From: UBA1046 sp964624395 | Lineage (GTDB): Bacteria > Bacillota > Clostridia > Saccharofermentanales > DTU023 | Assembly: GCA_964624395.1 (NCBI GenBank) | Contig: CAZUWY010000028.1 | Location: forward strand, 1-23,095 | Direction: 5' to 3' | DNA length: 23,095 nucleotides | Shown: positions 8,301-15,329 of the stretch, piece after piece | Numbering within the stretch: position 1 is the stretch's first letter | How the letters are laid out: each line of letters opens with the position of its first letter | Translations under genes and position numbers: made by a program | Notes under the pieces: generated by a model | Databases searched by the model: none | Told to the model about the DNA's origin: nothing | Seen by the model: only the letters and a program-made list of their open reading frames with translations

Positions 8301-8834
8301 TTGGACGATTATCTGGTTATCGGACTGATCAAAGGCGTCCATGGAGTCAGGGGGCGGCTTAGAGTCATGCCTCTGACCGATGAACCGGAAAGATTTAAGC
8401 AGCTGGCCAACTGCCTGATTCGAACTGGCAAGAGGGGCCTGACTGAATACGAGCTAGAAGATGTCAGCTTTCATGGGCAGCAAATTCTCTTAAAGCTTGC
8501 AGGCATAGACAGCAAAGAAAAGGGACAAGAGCTCTATAACTGCGAGATAGTGGTGGAGAGATCTGCTGCAATTGAACTTGACCAAGACAGCTGGTTTGTA
8601 CCGGATCTGATCGGCTGCAGTGTTTGTGACGGTGAGAGAGGAGATTTGGGCAGCCTTGTGGATATAATGCTTTTTCCCCATCACGACATCTATATTGTCA
8701 GGCAGAAGGGGGAGAAGGATCTGCTCATCCCCGCTTTGAAAACAATTGTTAAAGAGATAGATATTGCGGCTAAAAAGATTGATGTAGATCTGCCAGCTGG
8801 TCTGTTTGAGATCTACCGCGACGAAGAAGAATGA
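8301..8834 (+). CDS. rimM: 16S rRNA processing factor RimM
   Basis: Assembly factor for the 30S head that binds S19 and aids late 16S maturation. The 177-aa protein has the N-terminal RimM barrel (residues about 3-85, starting VIGLIKGVHGVRGRLRVMPLTDEPERF in outline) and a C-terminal PRC-barrel (about 97-172) containing WFVPDLIG and LLIPALKTIVKEID. The usual GANDVY segment of the PRC barrel is replaced by PHHDIY. Start is TTG at 8301 with GAGGGA (8289-8294) 6 bases upstream. The stop overlaps trmD by ATGA. rimM-trmD pairing is conserved across bacteria and supports the call. Confidence 0.95.
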   Translation: MDDYLVIGLIKGVHGVRGRLRVMPLTDEPERFKQLANCLIRTGKRGLTEYELEDVSFHGQQILLKLAGIDSKEKGQELYNCEIVVERSAAIELDQDSWFVPDLIGCSVCDGERGDLGSLVDIMLFPHHDIYIVRQKGEKDLLIPALKTIVKEIDIAAKKIDVDLPAGLFEIYRDEEE

Positions 8835-9601
8835 AATACACTGTTCTGACATTATTTCCGGAAGTGATAGCGCCTTATCTGGAATCATCGATTCTGGGCA
8901 GGGCGGCTGCACTGGGGCATATAAGCTATGAGCTCTGTCAGATTAGAGATTTTGCTGTAAATGAATATGGCAAAGTTGACGATCAGCTCTATGGCGGAGG
9001 AGCGGGAATGCTGATGATGGCGGAGCCGATCTGGCAGGCCTGGTCTCATGTCCAAGGACTTGATCCGGACAAGGCGACGGCAAAAGACTCTAAGGATGAT
9101 GTGCAAACGATCTATCTTTCCCCCCGCGGCCAAGTACTTGATCAGGAGCTGGCCTTAAAGCTCTCATCTTTTTCGCAACTGATCTTGATCTGCGGTCATT
9201 ATGAAGGGATTGACGAAAGAGTGGTTGAAAGAACAAATGCCCTAGAGATATCTTTGGGAGATTTCGTTCTCTCGGGCGGAGAAATTGCCGCTCTGGCTCT
9301 GATCGACACTGTCAGCAGGCTTATACCCGGGGTATTTTCCTCAGAAGAGGTCTGGCAGGAGGAATCGCATGCCACAGGACTTCTGGCTGAAGCTCAATAC
9401 ACAAGACCCGCTCTGTGGCGGGAAATGCCAGTACCGGAAGTTCTTCTTTCGGGCCATGAGGCCAAGATCAAAAGCTGGCGCAAATTATCTGCTTTGAACA
9501 GTACTTTGGAGCGCAGAGCAGATTTGCTCGAAAAAATAAATTTGGAGCAGGAGGCCTGGGAGGAATTGCTGAAATTTCGGCAGAAACTTGCAGAGAAATA
9601 A
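8831..9601 (+). CDS. trmD: tRNA (guanine37-N1)-methyltransferase TrmD
   Basis: SPOUT-class enzyme that methylates G37 next to the anticodon using S-adenosylmethionine, preventing +1 frameshifting. The 256-aa length is normal. The trefoil-knot SAM site is visible as YLSPRG (95-100), GHYEGIDERV (122-131) and GDFVLSGGE (143-151), and an early YGGGAGM (54-60) is conserved. Arg163 in SRLIPGV corresponds to the catalytic-region Arg154 of the E. coli and Haemophilus enzymes. Counting 15 residues on, the position of the catalytic Asp169 holds Glu178 (sequence QEESHATGLL instead of the usual EDSF-type loop). The C-terminal TRP, VLLSGHEAKIKSWR segment is intact. It overlaps rimM by 4 bases. Confidence 0.95.
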   Translation: MKYTVLTLFPEVIAPYLESSILGRAAALGHISYELCQIRDFAVNEYGKVDDQLYGGGAGMLMMAEPIWQAWSHVQGLDPDKATAKDSKDDVQTIYLSPRGQVLDQELALKLSSFSQLILICGHYEGIDERVVERTNALEISLGDFVLSGGEIAALALIDTVSRLIPGVFSSEEVWQEESHATGLLAEAQYTRPALWREMPVPEVLLSGHEAKIKSWRKLSALNSTLERRADLLEKINLEQEAWEELLKFRQKLAEK

Positions 9602-9616
9602 ACTATCTGCTAGAAT
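9588..9616 (+). promoter_or_regulatory. Candidate extended -10 promoter for rplS
   Basis: TAGAAT at 9611-9616 (5 of 6) is preceded by TGC, forming an extended -10, and TTGCAG at 9588-9593 gives a partial -35 with a 17-base spacer. Transcription would begin near 9623, giving rplS a leader of about 65 bases independent of trmD. The -35 lies inside the end of trmD. Confidence 0.45.
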
Positions 9617-9622
9617 TCTTCT

Positions 9623-9687
9623 TGGCTTAATTGGGGATGGTCCGCTGCAGTTGCGTGTAAGAACATCCGTCAGAGAGGAGGAACGCA
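9623..9687 (+). promoter_or_regulatory. rplS 5' leader, possible L19 autoregulatory element
   Basis: The bases between the candidate promoter and rplS can fold: GGATG (9635-9639) pairs with CATCC (9664-9668), and inside it CGC (9643-9645) pairs with GCG (9653-9655). The strong ribosome binding site follows at 9676-9681. Leader RNAs upstream of rplS are known in Bacillota (the L19 leader family), but I cannot confirm a match to that model by eye. Confidence 0.3.
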
Positions 9688-10041
9688 ATGAATATTGTCA
9701 AAGCTGTCGAGAACGAACATCTGAGGGATGCGCATAAAAACGTGGAAATAGGTGACTTTGTCCGCGTCCATCTCAAAATTAAAGAGGGTGCCAGAGAACG
9801 TATTCAGGTTTTTGAAGGTACCGTTATTGGCCGTCGCGGCCATGGTCTCAATGAAACAATGACAATCAGGAGACTGTCTTACGGCGTCGGCGTTGAAAGA
9901 GTGCTGCCCGTGCATTCGCCCAAAATCGATCATATCGATATTGTCAGAAAAGGACGTGTGCGCCGGGCAAAACTGAATTACCTGCGCAAACGTGTCGGTA
10001 AAGCGGCCAAGGTCAGAGAAAAACTGCCCACCCGTAAATAA
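9688..10041 (+). CDS. rplS: Ribosomal protein L19
   Basis: Large-subunit protein L19, at the interface with the 30S subunit. The 117-aa length and sequence are canonical: FRVGD-like IGDFVRVH near residue 20, RIQVFEGTVIGRRG, the highly conserved RRLSYGVGVERVLPVHSPKID, then a basic C-terminus with RVRRAKLNYLR. ATG at 9688 has AGGAGG (9676-9681) 6 bases upstream. It follows trmD in the conserved rpsP-rimM-trmD-rplS order and is followed closely by a strong terminator, so with its candidate upstream promoter it may be transcribed as a single-gene unit as well as by readthrough. Confidence 0.97.
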   Translation: MNIVKAVENEHLRDAHKNVEIGDFVRVHLKIKEGARERIQVFEGTVIGRRGHGLNETMTIRRLSYGVGVERVLPVHSPKIDHIDIVRKGRVRRAKLNYLRKRVGKAAKVREKLPTRK

Positions 10042-10047
10042 AAAAAC

Positions 10048-10070
10048 AGCTCCGCCTAGCGGGGCTTTTT
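10048..10070 (+). terminator. Rho-independent terminator after rplS
   Basis: An 8-bp stem (AGCTCCGC at 10048-10055, GCGGGGCT at 10059-10066, one G-U pair) with the 3-base loop CTA is followed by TTTT, and A-rich DNA precedes it. It lies 6 bases after the rplS stop. Some readthrough is likely, because rbgA begins 24 bases later with no visible promoter of its own. Confidence 0.85.
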
Positions 10071-10094
10071 GTTGTGCTGCAAAGGAAGCCAACT

Positions 10095-10961
10095 GTGGAT
10101 ATTCACTGGTTCCCAGGCCATATGGCCAAATCCAGAAGAGAGTTAATGGCAAATCTTGGTAGGGCCGATCTAATTTTGGAGATCTGTGATGCCAGACTGC
10201 CAGCTTCGTCGCGCCATCCGGATCTAGCAGAGTTCTTTGCCCAAAAGCCTGTCTGGACAATTCTTTCTAAAGCTGATCTTTCTGATCCCAAGCAAAATGA
10301 AAGCTGGCTGCAATATGCTGAGGGCAGAGGTGAAAAATGGCATTTTATGGATCTTTACGCCCCTGCTGATCTAAAAAAGCTTAGAGCTGAACTGAAAGAA
10401 TTCAATCAGCAGTTTGTTGCAGCCGCCAAAAGCAAGGGCAAAAGGATCTCGCCCTTAAAATTAATTGTAGTCGGTATCCCCAACACAGGAAAATCTACTT
10501 TAATCAATAGACTGGCCGGCAAGAAGACTGCCCTGGCCTCCAACAGACCGGGTGTGACCCGCAGCCTGCGCTGGATCCGCATTGGCACCGAATTTGAAAT
10601 CTTAGATACACCGGGCATCTTGGCGCCCAAGCTTGATACAGCAGAAATAAAAATTAACCTGGCAGCGACGGGTGCCATCCCGGATGACATTTTGCCCCTT
10701 GAAGAGGTGGCCTATAAATTATTTGCCAAGCTTTGCCAGCATTATCCCCAGCTAATGCTAAATCGCTATGAGGCAGACTGCCAGGCAGAAGATCAGTGGG
10801 CCAGGTATCAAGAGGCGGCCCTAAATAGAAACTGCGTTGCCAAAGGCGGCAAGGCAGATATTGATCGTTTCAGCAAGCTTTTCTTGCAAGATTTCAGAAA
10901 TTTAAGAATCGGTCAGATCAGCTTGGAATTTCCCCCGGACATCAAAGCAAAAATAGTCTAA
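10095..10961 (+). CDS. rbgA: 50S ribosome assembly GTPase RbgA (YlqF)
   Basis: Circularly permuted GTPase needed for late 50S assembly in Bacillota. The 288-aa protein begins HWFPGHMAKSRREL, the family's hallmark N-terminus. Motifs occur in the permuted order: G4 SKAD (58-61), then G1 GIPNTGKS (127-134), G2 PGVTRS (152-157) and G3 DTPG (171-174). The C-terminal ANTAR-like helical region is present. The GTG at 10095 is chosen because AAAGGA (10081-10086) lies 8 bases upstream and the protein then starts like known RbgA. The frame can be extended to GTG 10074, but that codon lies beside the rplS terminator. rnhB starts 3 bases after the stop; the rbgA-rnhB order is typical. Confidence 0.94.
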   Translation: MDIHWFPGHMAKSRRELMANLGRADLILEICDARLPASSRHPDLAEFFAQKPVWTILSKADLSDPKQNESWLQYAEGRGEKWHFMDLYAPADLKKLRAELKEFNQQFVAAAKSKGKRISPLKLIVVGIPNTGKSTLINRLAGKKTALASNRPGVTRSLRWIRIGTEFEILDTPGILAPKLDTAEIKINLAATGAIPDDILPLEEVAYKLFAKLCQHYPQLMLNRYEADCQAEDQWARYQEAALNRNCVAKGGKADIDRFSKLFLQDFRNLRIGQISLEFPPDIKAKIV

Positions 10962-10964
10962 AGT

Positions 10965-12005
10965 ATGGGCATGGAGCAAGATAGATCCACAGCCGCTAAA
11001 ATTCGCATCACTGAAAAAGATAAAGAGCGCTGGCAATTGATGCAGGCTTATATTAATGAGCTTCACCAACAGGGCTATCGTTTAATTGCCGGTGTAGATG
11101 AGGCGGGCAGGGGACCTTTGGCAGGTCCGGTGGTTGCTGCCGCCTGTATACTGCCCCTTGAGCTTACGCTCTTTGGCCTTAACGATTCTAAAAAAATGAC
11201 TAAAAAAAGAAGAGAGGCTTTGTTTGAACAGATAATAGATCAGGCGACAGCTTACAGCATTGTGCCGGTCAATGCCCAGATTATCGATCTGATCAATATT
11301 AGAAATGCCACCATCAAGGCCATGTCAGCTGCACTTAAGAATCTTCTTCCTCAGCCGGATATTATCCTGACGGACGCCATGGAGCTTTCTGGTTTTAAGC
11401 AGCCGCTAAAAGCAATTACCCAGGGTGATGCCAAGGTCAATGCAATCGCTGCTGCCTCGATACTGGCCAAAGTATCGAGGGATCTTTTGCTGCAAGAATA
11501 TGACGGCAGATACCCCGGCTATGGTTTTTCACAGCATAAGGGCTACGGCACAATAGAGCATTTTATTGCTTTGGACAAATTGGGAGCTTGCCCGATCCAC
11601 AGGCTGAGTTTCTTAAAAGATAAGCATAAGGCTAAATTGATTCAAGCTAAATCTACAGGAGATGAAAGCGCCAAAAGAGAAGTGGCAAAACATCTTTTTG
11701 GGCAAGGCTTTGATCTTGAGGATCATTCTTACCGGGTGGAAGGGCTGGGCGAGATCGATCTCATTTGCCGGAAAGAAGAGACAATTTATTTTGTCCAAGT
11801 AAAAAGCGTGAAAAATAAAAGAAAGGATTCTTCTCGCAAGCAAGAGCTGCTTGAAGAGGTGGAGGGAGCAAAAATTAAATCTCTGGCCCATCTATATCTT
11901 CAGCAGCAGCAGTTAAGTGCAAAAAAGACAGTATATTTACTTGCCCTGGCAGTTCTTGGTTTTTCTGAGGAGGTAAAGGAGATCAACTATTGCGCTCTAA
12001 GCTGA
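10965..12005 (+). CDS. rnhB: Ribonuclease HII fused to a YraN (UPF0102) domain
   Basis: A 346-aa two-domain protein. Residues about 40-222 are RNase HII, which cuts the RNA strand of RNA-DNA hybrids and removes misincorporated ribonucleotides: GVDEAGRGPLAGPV at 43-56 with catalytic D45 and E46, D137 in ILTDAM, and D155 in QGDAKVNAIAAASILAK. Residues about 235-346 resemble YraN, a nuclease-like fold of unclear role, with GEIDLI at 262-267 and FVQVK at 276-280. In most Bacillota rnhB and yraN are separate neighbouring genes; here the frame is continuous with no internal stop. Gln278 stands where YraN usually has Glu. The ribosome binding site is weak, so expression probably depends on coupling to rbgA. 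A terminator candidate follows. Confidence 0.93.
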   Translation: MGMEQDRSTAAKIRITEKDKERWQLMQAYINELHQQGYRLIAGVDEAGRGPLAGPVVAAACILPLELTLFGLNDSKKMTKKRREALFEQIIDQATAYSIVPVNAQIIDLINIRNATIKAMSAALKNLLPQPDIILTDAMELSGFKQPLKAITQGDAKVNAIAAASILAKVSRDLLLQEYDGRYPGYGFSQHKGYGTIEHFIALDKLGACPIHRLSFLKDKHKAKLIQAKSTGDESAKREVAKHLFGQGFDLEDHSYRVEGLGEIDLICRKEETIYFVQVKSVKNKRKDSSRKQELLEEVEGAKIKSLAHLYLQQQQLSAKKTVYLLALAVLGFSEEVKEINYCALS

Positions 12006-12031
12006 CATCTCTCGCAGTCTGGTTGTAATAA

Positions 12032-12067
12032 CAAGGGCTGAAATGCCTTGATTTTATCTTTTTTTAT
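12032..12067 (+). terminator. Probable terminator after rnhB-yraN
   Basis: CAAGG-GC (12032-12038, one bulged G) pairs with GCCTTG (12045-12050) around the loop TGAAAT, followed by ATTTTATCTTTTTTT. It lies 26 bases after the stop codon and partly overlaps the candidate -35 of the next gene. The stem is short and bulged, so the call is moderate. Confidence 0.55.
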
Positions 12068-12088
12068 GATATGATGTAAAGACATCAT
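12048..12088 (+). promoter_or_regulatory. Promoter and overlapping GntR-type operator
   Basis: TTGATT (12048-12053), a 16-base spacer and TATGAT (12070-12075, 5 of 6) form a promoter. Overlapping the -10 and probable start point is a perfect palindrome ATGATGT-AAAG-ACATCAT (12071-12088). Its core GT-N4-AC fits the general GntR-family operator pattern, and the next gene is a GntR regulator, so this is probably its own operator controlling the downstream desulfurase and thiI as well. Confidence 0.6.
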
Positions 12089-12118
12089 GCGAAAGCTAAG
12101 ATTAAAGGGGAGAAAGAG

Positions 12119-12841
12119 ATGAAGCTTGATAGACACAGCAGTATTCCATTGTATGCACAGCTTAGAGAACTGATTGTGGAAAGGATCCACAATGGCGATT
12201 ACAGTCAGGGGGAGAGAATCCCGTCCGAAATGCAACTTTGCGAAGAACTAGATCTTTCCCGGCCGACAGTCCGCCAGGCGATTGCCGAACTGGTCTCTGA
12301 CGGCATACTGGAGATTAGGAAGGGCAGAGGAACCTATGTGACCACTGAGCCGGAGAGGCTATCAATCCCGCATTTCAATGCTCTGAGTTTTTCTTTTCTC
12401 AATCTCAACTCCTACGAGGATATCGAGCTTCGACCGGTGACTTTAGTTGAGCCGGATAATGAACTGGATGAAGCTTTCGGTCTTTCAGGCAAGCATCCCG
12501 GTTACTGGCTTTCGCAATGGCCTATCTATTATGAGGGCCAGATTCATGGCTGGTGCTCCTCCTATATTCCGGTCTCCATTTTTCCAGATCTGGGGCAAAG
12601 TATCAGTACCGGCAAGAGAATGGTAGATATTAAATCTAATAAATATGCCTTCTTGCCCGTCAAGGGCAGTGTCTATGTACTGGCCAGGCCCGCCCGCAGC
12701 AAAGAGGCACAGATGCTGGAGATCCCCAGAAGATCCTTTGTCCTGGCGGTTGAAGGTCCTCTTTACGCCCGCAATGGTTCTGTCTGTGAAGTGATCAGGA
12801 CAGTATTAAAGCCTGAACTGATCCGCCTGGTCATCAATTAA
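12119..12841 (+). CDS. GntR family (HutC type) transcriptional regulator
   Basis: A 240-aa cytoplasmic repressor-like protein. Residues 8-75 are the GntR winged helix-turn-helix (IPLYAQLRELIVERI, GERIPSEMQLCEELDLSR, TVRQAIAELVSDGIL, RKGRGTYV). Residues about 95-235 fit the UTRA effector-binding domain, which in relatives senses sugars, amino acids or other small metabolites; the ligand here cannot be inferred. ATG at 12119 has AAAGGGGAG upstream. A palindromic GT-N4-AC site overlaps its promoter, suggesting autoregulation. The stop lies one base before the next start, so it is very likely co-transcribed with the desulfurase and thiI, an unusual partner for a HutC-type regulator. Confidence 0.93.
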   Translation: MKLDRHSSIPLYAQLRELIVERIHNGDYSQGERIPSEMQLCEELDLSRPTVRQAIAELVSDGILEIRKGRGTYVTTEPERLSIPHFNALSFSFLNLNSYEDIELRPVTLVEPDNELDEAFGLSGKHPGYWLSQWPIYYEGQIHGWCSSYIPVSIFPDLGQSISTGKRMVDIKSNKYAFLPVKGSVYVLARPARSKEAQMLEIPRRSFVLAVEGPLYARNGSVCEVIRTVLKPELIRLVIN

Positions 12842-12842
12842 A

Positions 12843-13988
12843 ATGCCAAATAGAGCTGTTTATTTAGACAATGCCGCCACTAGACCTATCCGGGCTGAAG
12901 TATTAGAAGAATACTATCAAAATCTTAAAGAAATTTATGCTAACCCAGCCTCCAGCCACAAGGCCGGCCGGCTGGCCTTTGATCTCATTTCATCGGCCAG
13001 AAAGCTTTTAGCTGATCTTTTCCAAGTTAAACCAGAACAGCTGATCTTTACTTCCGGGGGCACGGAGGCCATTAATCTGGCCCTCAAAGGGATTAAGGCT
13101 GCTTATCCCAAACTGCCCCAGCGCATTTTGCTCTCGGAGGGGGAGCATAAGGCCGTCTTCAAAGCTGCAGCGGCTTTAGACTGGGAGATGGGCTTAATTA
13201 AGATTGAGGACAAAAGCGGCGCTGTCTCCTCAGCAGATCTTCTGGCCTCCTTGCAAAAAAAAGATACCGGCCTGGTCAGCTTGATCTTGGTCAGCAACGA
13301 AACCGGGGCGATCACAGCGGCTGCCGAGCTAATCCCTTTAATTAAAAAATTAAGCCCTAGGACCAAAATACATCTGGATGCTGTTCAGGCGGTAGGGAAG
13401 ATCAAGCTGGATTTTCGGGATTTGGGCTCTGATCTGATCTCTATTTCCGGCCATAAGATTGGTGCCCCCAAGGGAGTGGGGCTTTTGATCAAGCAAGAAA
13501 AGCTTTTGCTCTCCCCTTTGCTGCACGGGGGAGGCCAGCAACAAGGTCTGCGCTCGGGCACGGAAAATGCTCCGCTGGCCATGGCAATGGCCAGGGCTGT
13601 AAAGATTTCTGTGGAAAATCTTGCTGAAAATAATAAAAAGTGCCAGCAGCTAAAAGAAATATTTCTTCACTCTTTAAGCGAGGTGGCAAATAATTTTCGC
13701 CTCATCTCTCCAGAAAAGGCAGTGCCTCAGATCATTAGCCTTAGCTTTCCTGATCTGAGAGGGGAGACTTTGGTCAATGCCGCCAGTGAAAGAGGTGTCT
13801 ATCTCTCTCACGGGTCCGCCTGCTCCGGCATCAAGGGGGAGGAAAATCTCTCTTTGCGCTCCTTGGGATTATCTGAAAGGGAAATCCTGGGCACTCTGCG
13901 CATCAGTTTGAGCGAGGATTTGTCCCCTGAAGAGGTAAGCAGGGCAGCAAAAATAATCGCCAGCGAATATCTTAAATGGAGACTGTAA
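12843..13988 (+). CDS. Cysteine desulfurase (class V aminotransferase, NifS family; probable ThiI partner)
   Basis: A 381-aa PLP enzyme expected to convert cysteine to alanine and pass the sulfur on as a persulfide. Visible active-site elements are the N-terminal YLDNAATRP, SGGTEAINLA (71-80), EH (101-102), the LDAVQAVGK strand (D179, Q182), the PLP-binding lysine in SGHKIGAPKG (K205) and the sulfur-accepting cysteine in GSACSG (C327). Because it abuts thiI with no intergenic base, it most likely supplies sulfur to ThiI for 4-thiouridine in tRNA, like the NifZ-ThiI pair of Bacillus subtilis; this is inferred from context. It is clearly distinct in sequence from the IscS-like desulfurase at 18003-19247. 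The start at 12843 lacks its own good ribosome binding site, consistent with coupling to the regulator. Confidence 0.93.
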   Translation: MPNRAVYLDNAATRPIRAEVLEEYYQNLKEIYANPASSHKAGRLAFDLISSARKLLADLFQVKPEQLIFTSGGTEAINLALKGIKAAYPKLPQRILLSEGEHKAVFKAAAALDWEMGLIKIEDKSGAVSSADLLASLQKKDTGLVSLILVSNETGAITAAAELIPLIKKLSPRTKIHLDAVQAVGKIKLDFRDLGSDLISISGHKIGAPKGVGLLIKQEKLLLSPLLHGGGQQQGLRSGTENAPLAMAMARAVKISVENLAENNKKCQQLKEIFLHSLSEVANNFRLISPEKAVPQIISLSFPDLRGETLVNAASERGVYLSHGSACSGIKGEENLSLRSLGLSEREILGTLRISLSEDLSPEEVSRAAKIIASEYLKWRL

Positions 13989-15206
13989 ATGGAAATAAAT
14001 GAAAATTCTTCATCCTATGAGGAGATGATTCTGGTCAGAGTAGGGGAGATAGTCTTAAAGGGCGCCAACAGGGGTAAGTTTTACCAGCAGCTGATAAAAA
14101 ACATCCGCTATCGCCTGCGTGATCTGGGGAAATTTTATGTCCAGCAAAGCCAGAGCCGTATCTGGATCAGTGCCAAAGAGGGCTTGCTGCCGGCGGAAGA
14201 GATTATCCTGAGGCTTGAAAGTATTTTTGGCATTGTCTCGGTCAGCAAAGTGAGAAGATTTCCATCCGGCGTGGATAATCTTTGGCAGCAACTCAATCAA
14301 TATGGCGATGAACTTTTTTTAGAGAGAGATAAAACAAGCTTTAAGATCGAGACCAAGAGGCAAGATAAATCCTTCCCTCTGGACAGCTATGAGATTTCCA
14401 GCGAGGGGGGCTTTAAGCTGTTAAGCAGGTTTCCCGACAAGCTGACTGTGGATGTACACGCCCCGGAGATAACAATCTATATTGAGGTCCGAGAGCAGAT
14501 CTATCTTTATGCTGAAAAGATCGATGCTCAAAAAGGTCTGCCCGTCGGCATGAGCGGCAAGGGGCTTGTGCTTCTTTCAGGAGGAATTGACAGCCCTGTT
14601 GCAGCCTGGATGATGGCCTCCAGAGGTATGAGCCTTGATGCCATCTATTTTCATACCCCGCCCTATACCAGTGATTTGGCACTGGAGAAAGTATTATCTT
14701 TGGCCGGCATACTCGCAGCCTATTTAGGGAATTTTCAGCTCCATATTGTCGATTTTACCGAGGTGCAGCTGGAGCTTAACAATAAAAGCCCCAAAGATAT
14801 GCTGACTATTGTCATGCGCAGAATGATGATGAGGATCGCCAGTGAAATTGCCAGAAAAAATAAGCAAAAGGCTCTGATCACAGGTGAGAGTCTGGGCCAG
14901 GTGGCAAGTCAGACCTTGGAGGCTCTCATCACCACAGAGGAGGCGACAGATCTTTTAGTCCTGAGACCACTGATTGGGATGGACAAAGACGAGATTGTAG
15001 CCACAGCTAGAAAGATTGGCAGCTATGAGGCTAGTATTATGCCTTATGAGGACTGCTGCACCGTATTCGTAGCCAAACATCCCAAGACCCATCCGGATCT
15101 AGCAGATGCCTATTTTGCCGAAGAGGAATTAGATATTGATGCTCTGGTATCTTTGGCTCTAGATAAAACCGAAACTAGGGATATCTACCTGCGCGACAGT
15201 TTTTGA
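13989..15206 (+). CDS. thiI: tRNA 4-thiouridine synthetase / thiamine sulfurtransferase ThiI
   Basis: Adenylates U8 of tRNA and inserts sulfur; in many bacteria it also serves thiazole synthesis. The 405-aa protein has the N-terminal ferredoxin-like start VRVGEIVLKGANRGKF, a THUMP domain (about 65-175), and the PP-loop ATP-pyrophosphatase motif LLSGGIDSPVA (195-205). A conserved PYEDCC (352-357) follows, then the KHPKTHP segment. It ends without the C-terminal rhodanese domain of the E. coli enzyme, as is normal in Bacillota, so sulfur probably comes from the adjacent desulfurase. The start directly follows the upstream TAA with no gap. No clear terminator follows; a 12-base palindrome AGCATGCATGCT at 15207-15218 has no loop or T-run. 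Confidence 0.95.
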   Translation: MEINENSSSYEEMILVRVGEIVLKGANRGKFYQQLIKNIRYRLRDLGKFYVQQSQSRIWISAKEGLLPAEEIILRLESIFGIVSVSKVRRFPSGVDNLWQQLNQYGDELFLERDKTSFKIETKRQDKSFPLDSYEISSEGGFKLLSRFPDKLTVDVHAPEITIYIEVREQIYLYAEKIDAQKGLPVGMSGKGLVLLSGGIDSPVAAWMMASRGMSLDAIYFHTPPYTSDLALEKVLSLAGILAAYLGNFQLHIVDFTEVQLELNNKSPKDMLTIVMRRMMMRIASEIARKNKQKALITGESLGQVASQTLEALITTEEATDLLVLRPLIGMDKDEIVATARKIGSYEASIMPYEDCCTVFVAKHPKTHPDLADAYFAEEELDIDALVSLALDKTETRDIYLRDSF

Positions 15207-15274
15207 GCATGCATGCTTTTCGATCTTTGATCAGGCGTATTTCAGCTAAATTTATCTGCTATCCCTTTGTCTTA

Positions 15275-15283
15275 TGCTATTAT
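15275..15283 (+). promoter_or_regulatory. Candidate extended -10 promoter for glyA
   Basis: TGC followed by TATTAT (15278-15283, 5 of 6) forms an extended -10 element in A+T-rich DNA; no good -35 is seen. It would give a leader of about 40 bases before the glyA ribosome binding site. A second TATTAT at 15295-15300 is an alternative. No riboswitch-like structure was recognised in the 123-base gap. Confidence 0.4.
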
Positions 15284-15329
15284 CTATAGACAAGTATTAT
15301 GCTGGCTGTCAAAGCAGAGGGAGGCTCAA

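Noticed and set aside
10074..10094. Longer rbgA start at GTG 10074
   Set aside because: It lies just past the T-run of the rplS terminator with no proper ribosome site, while AAAGGA precedes the GTG at 10095.
15207..15218. Palindrome AGCATGCATGCT after thiI as a terminator
   Set aside because: There is no loop and only a short TTTTC after it, so it cannot form a stable terminator hairpin.
15267..15329. Longer glyA start
   Set aside because: It would overlap the candidate promoter and add 21 residues absent from the family; GGAGG precedes the ATG at 15330.
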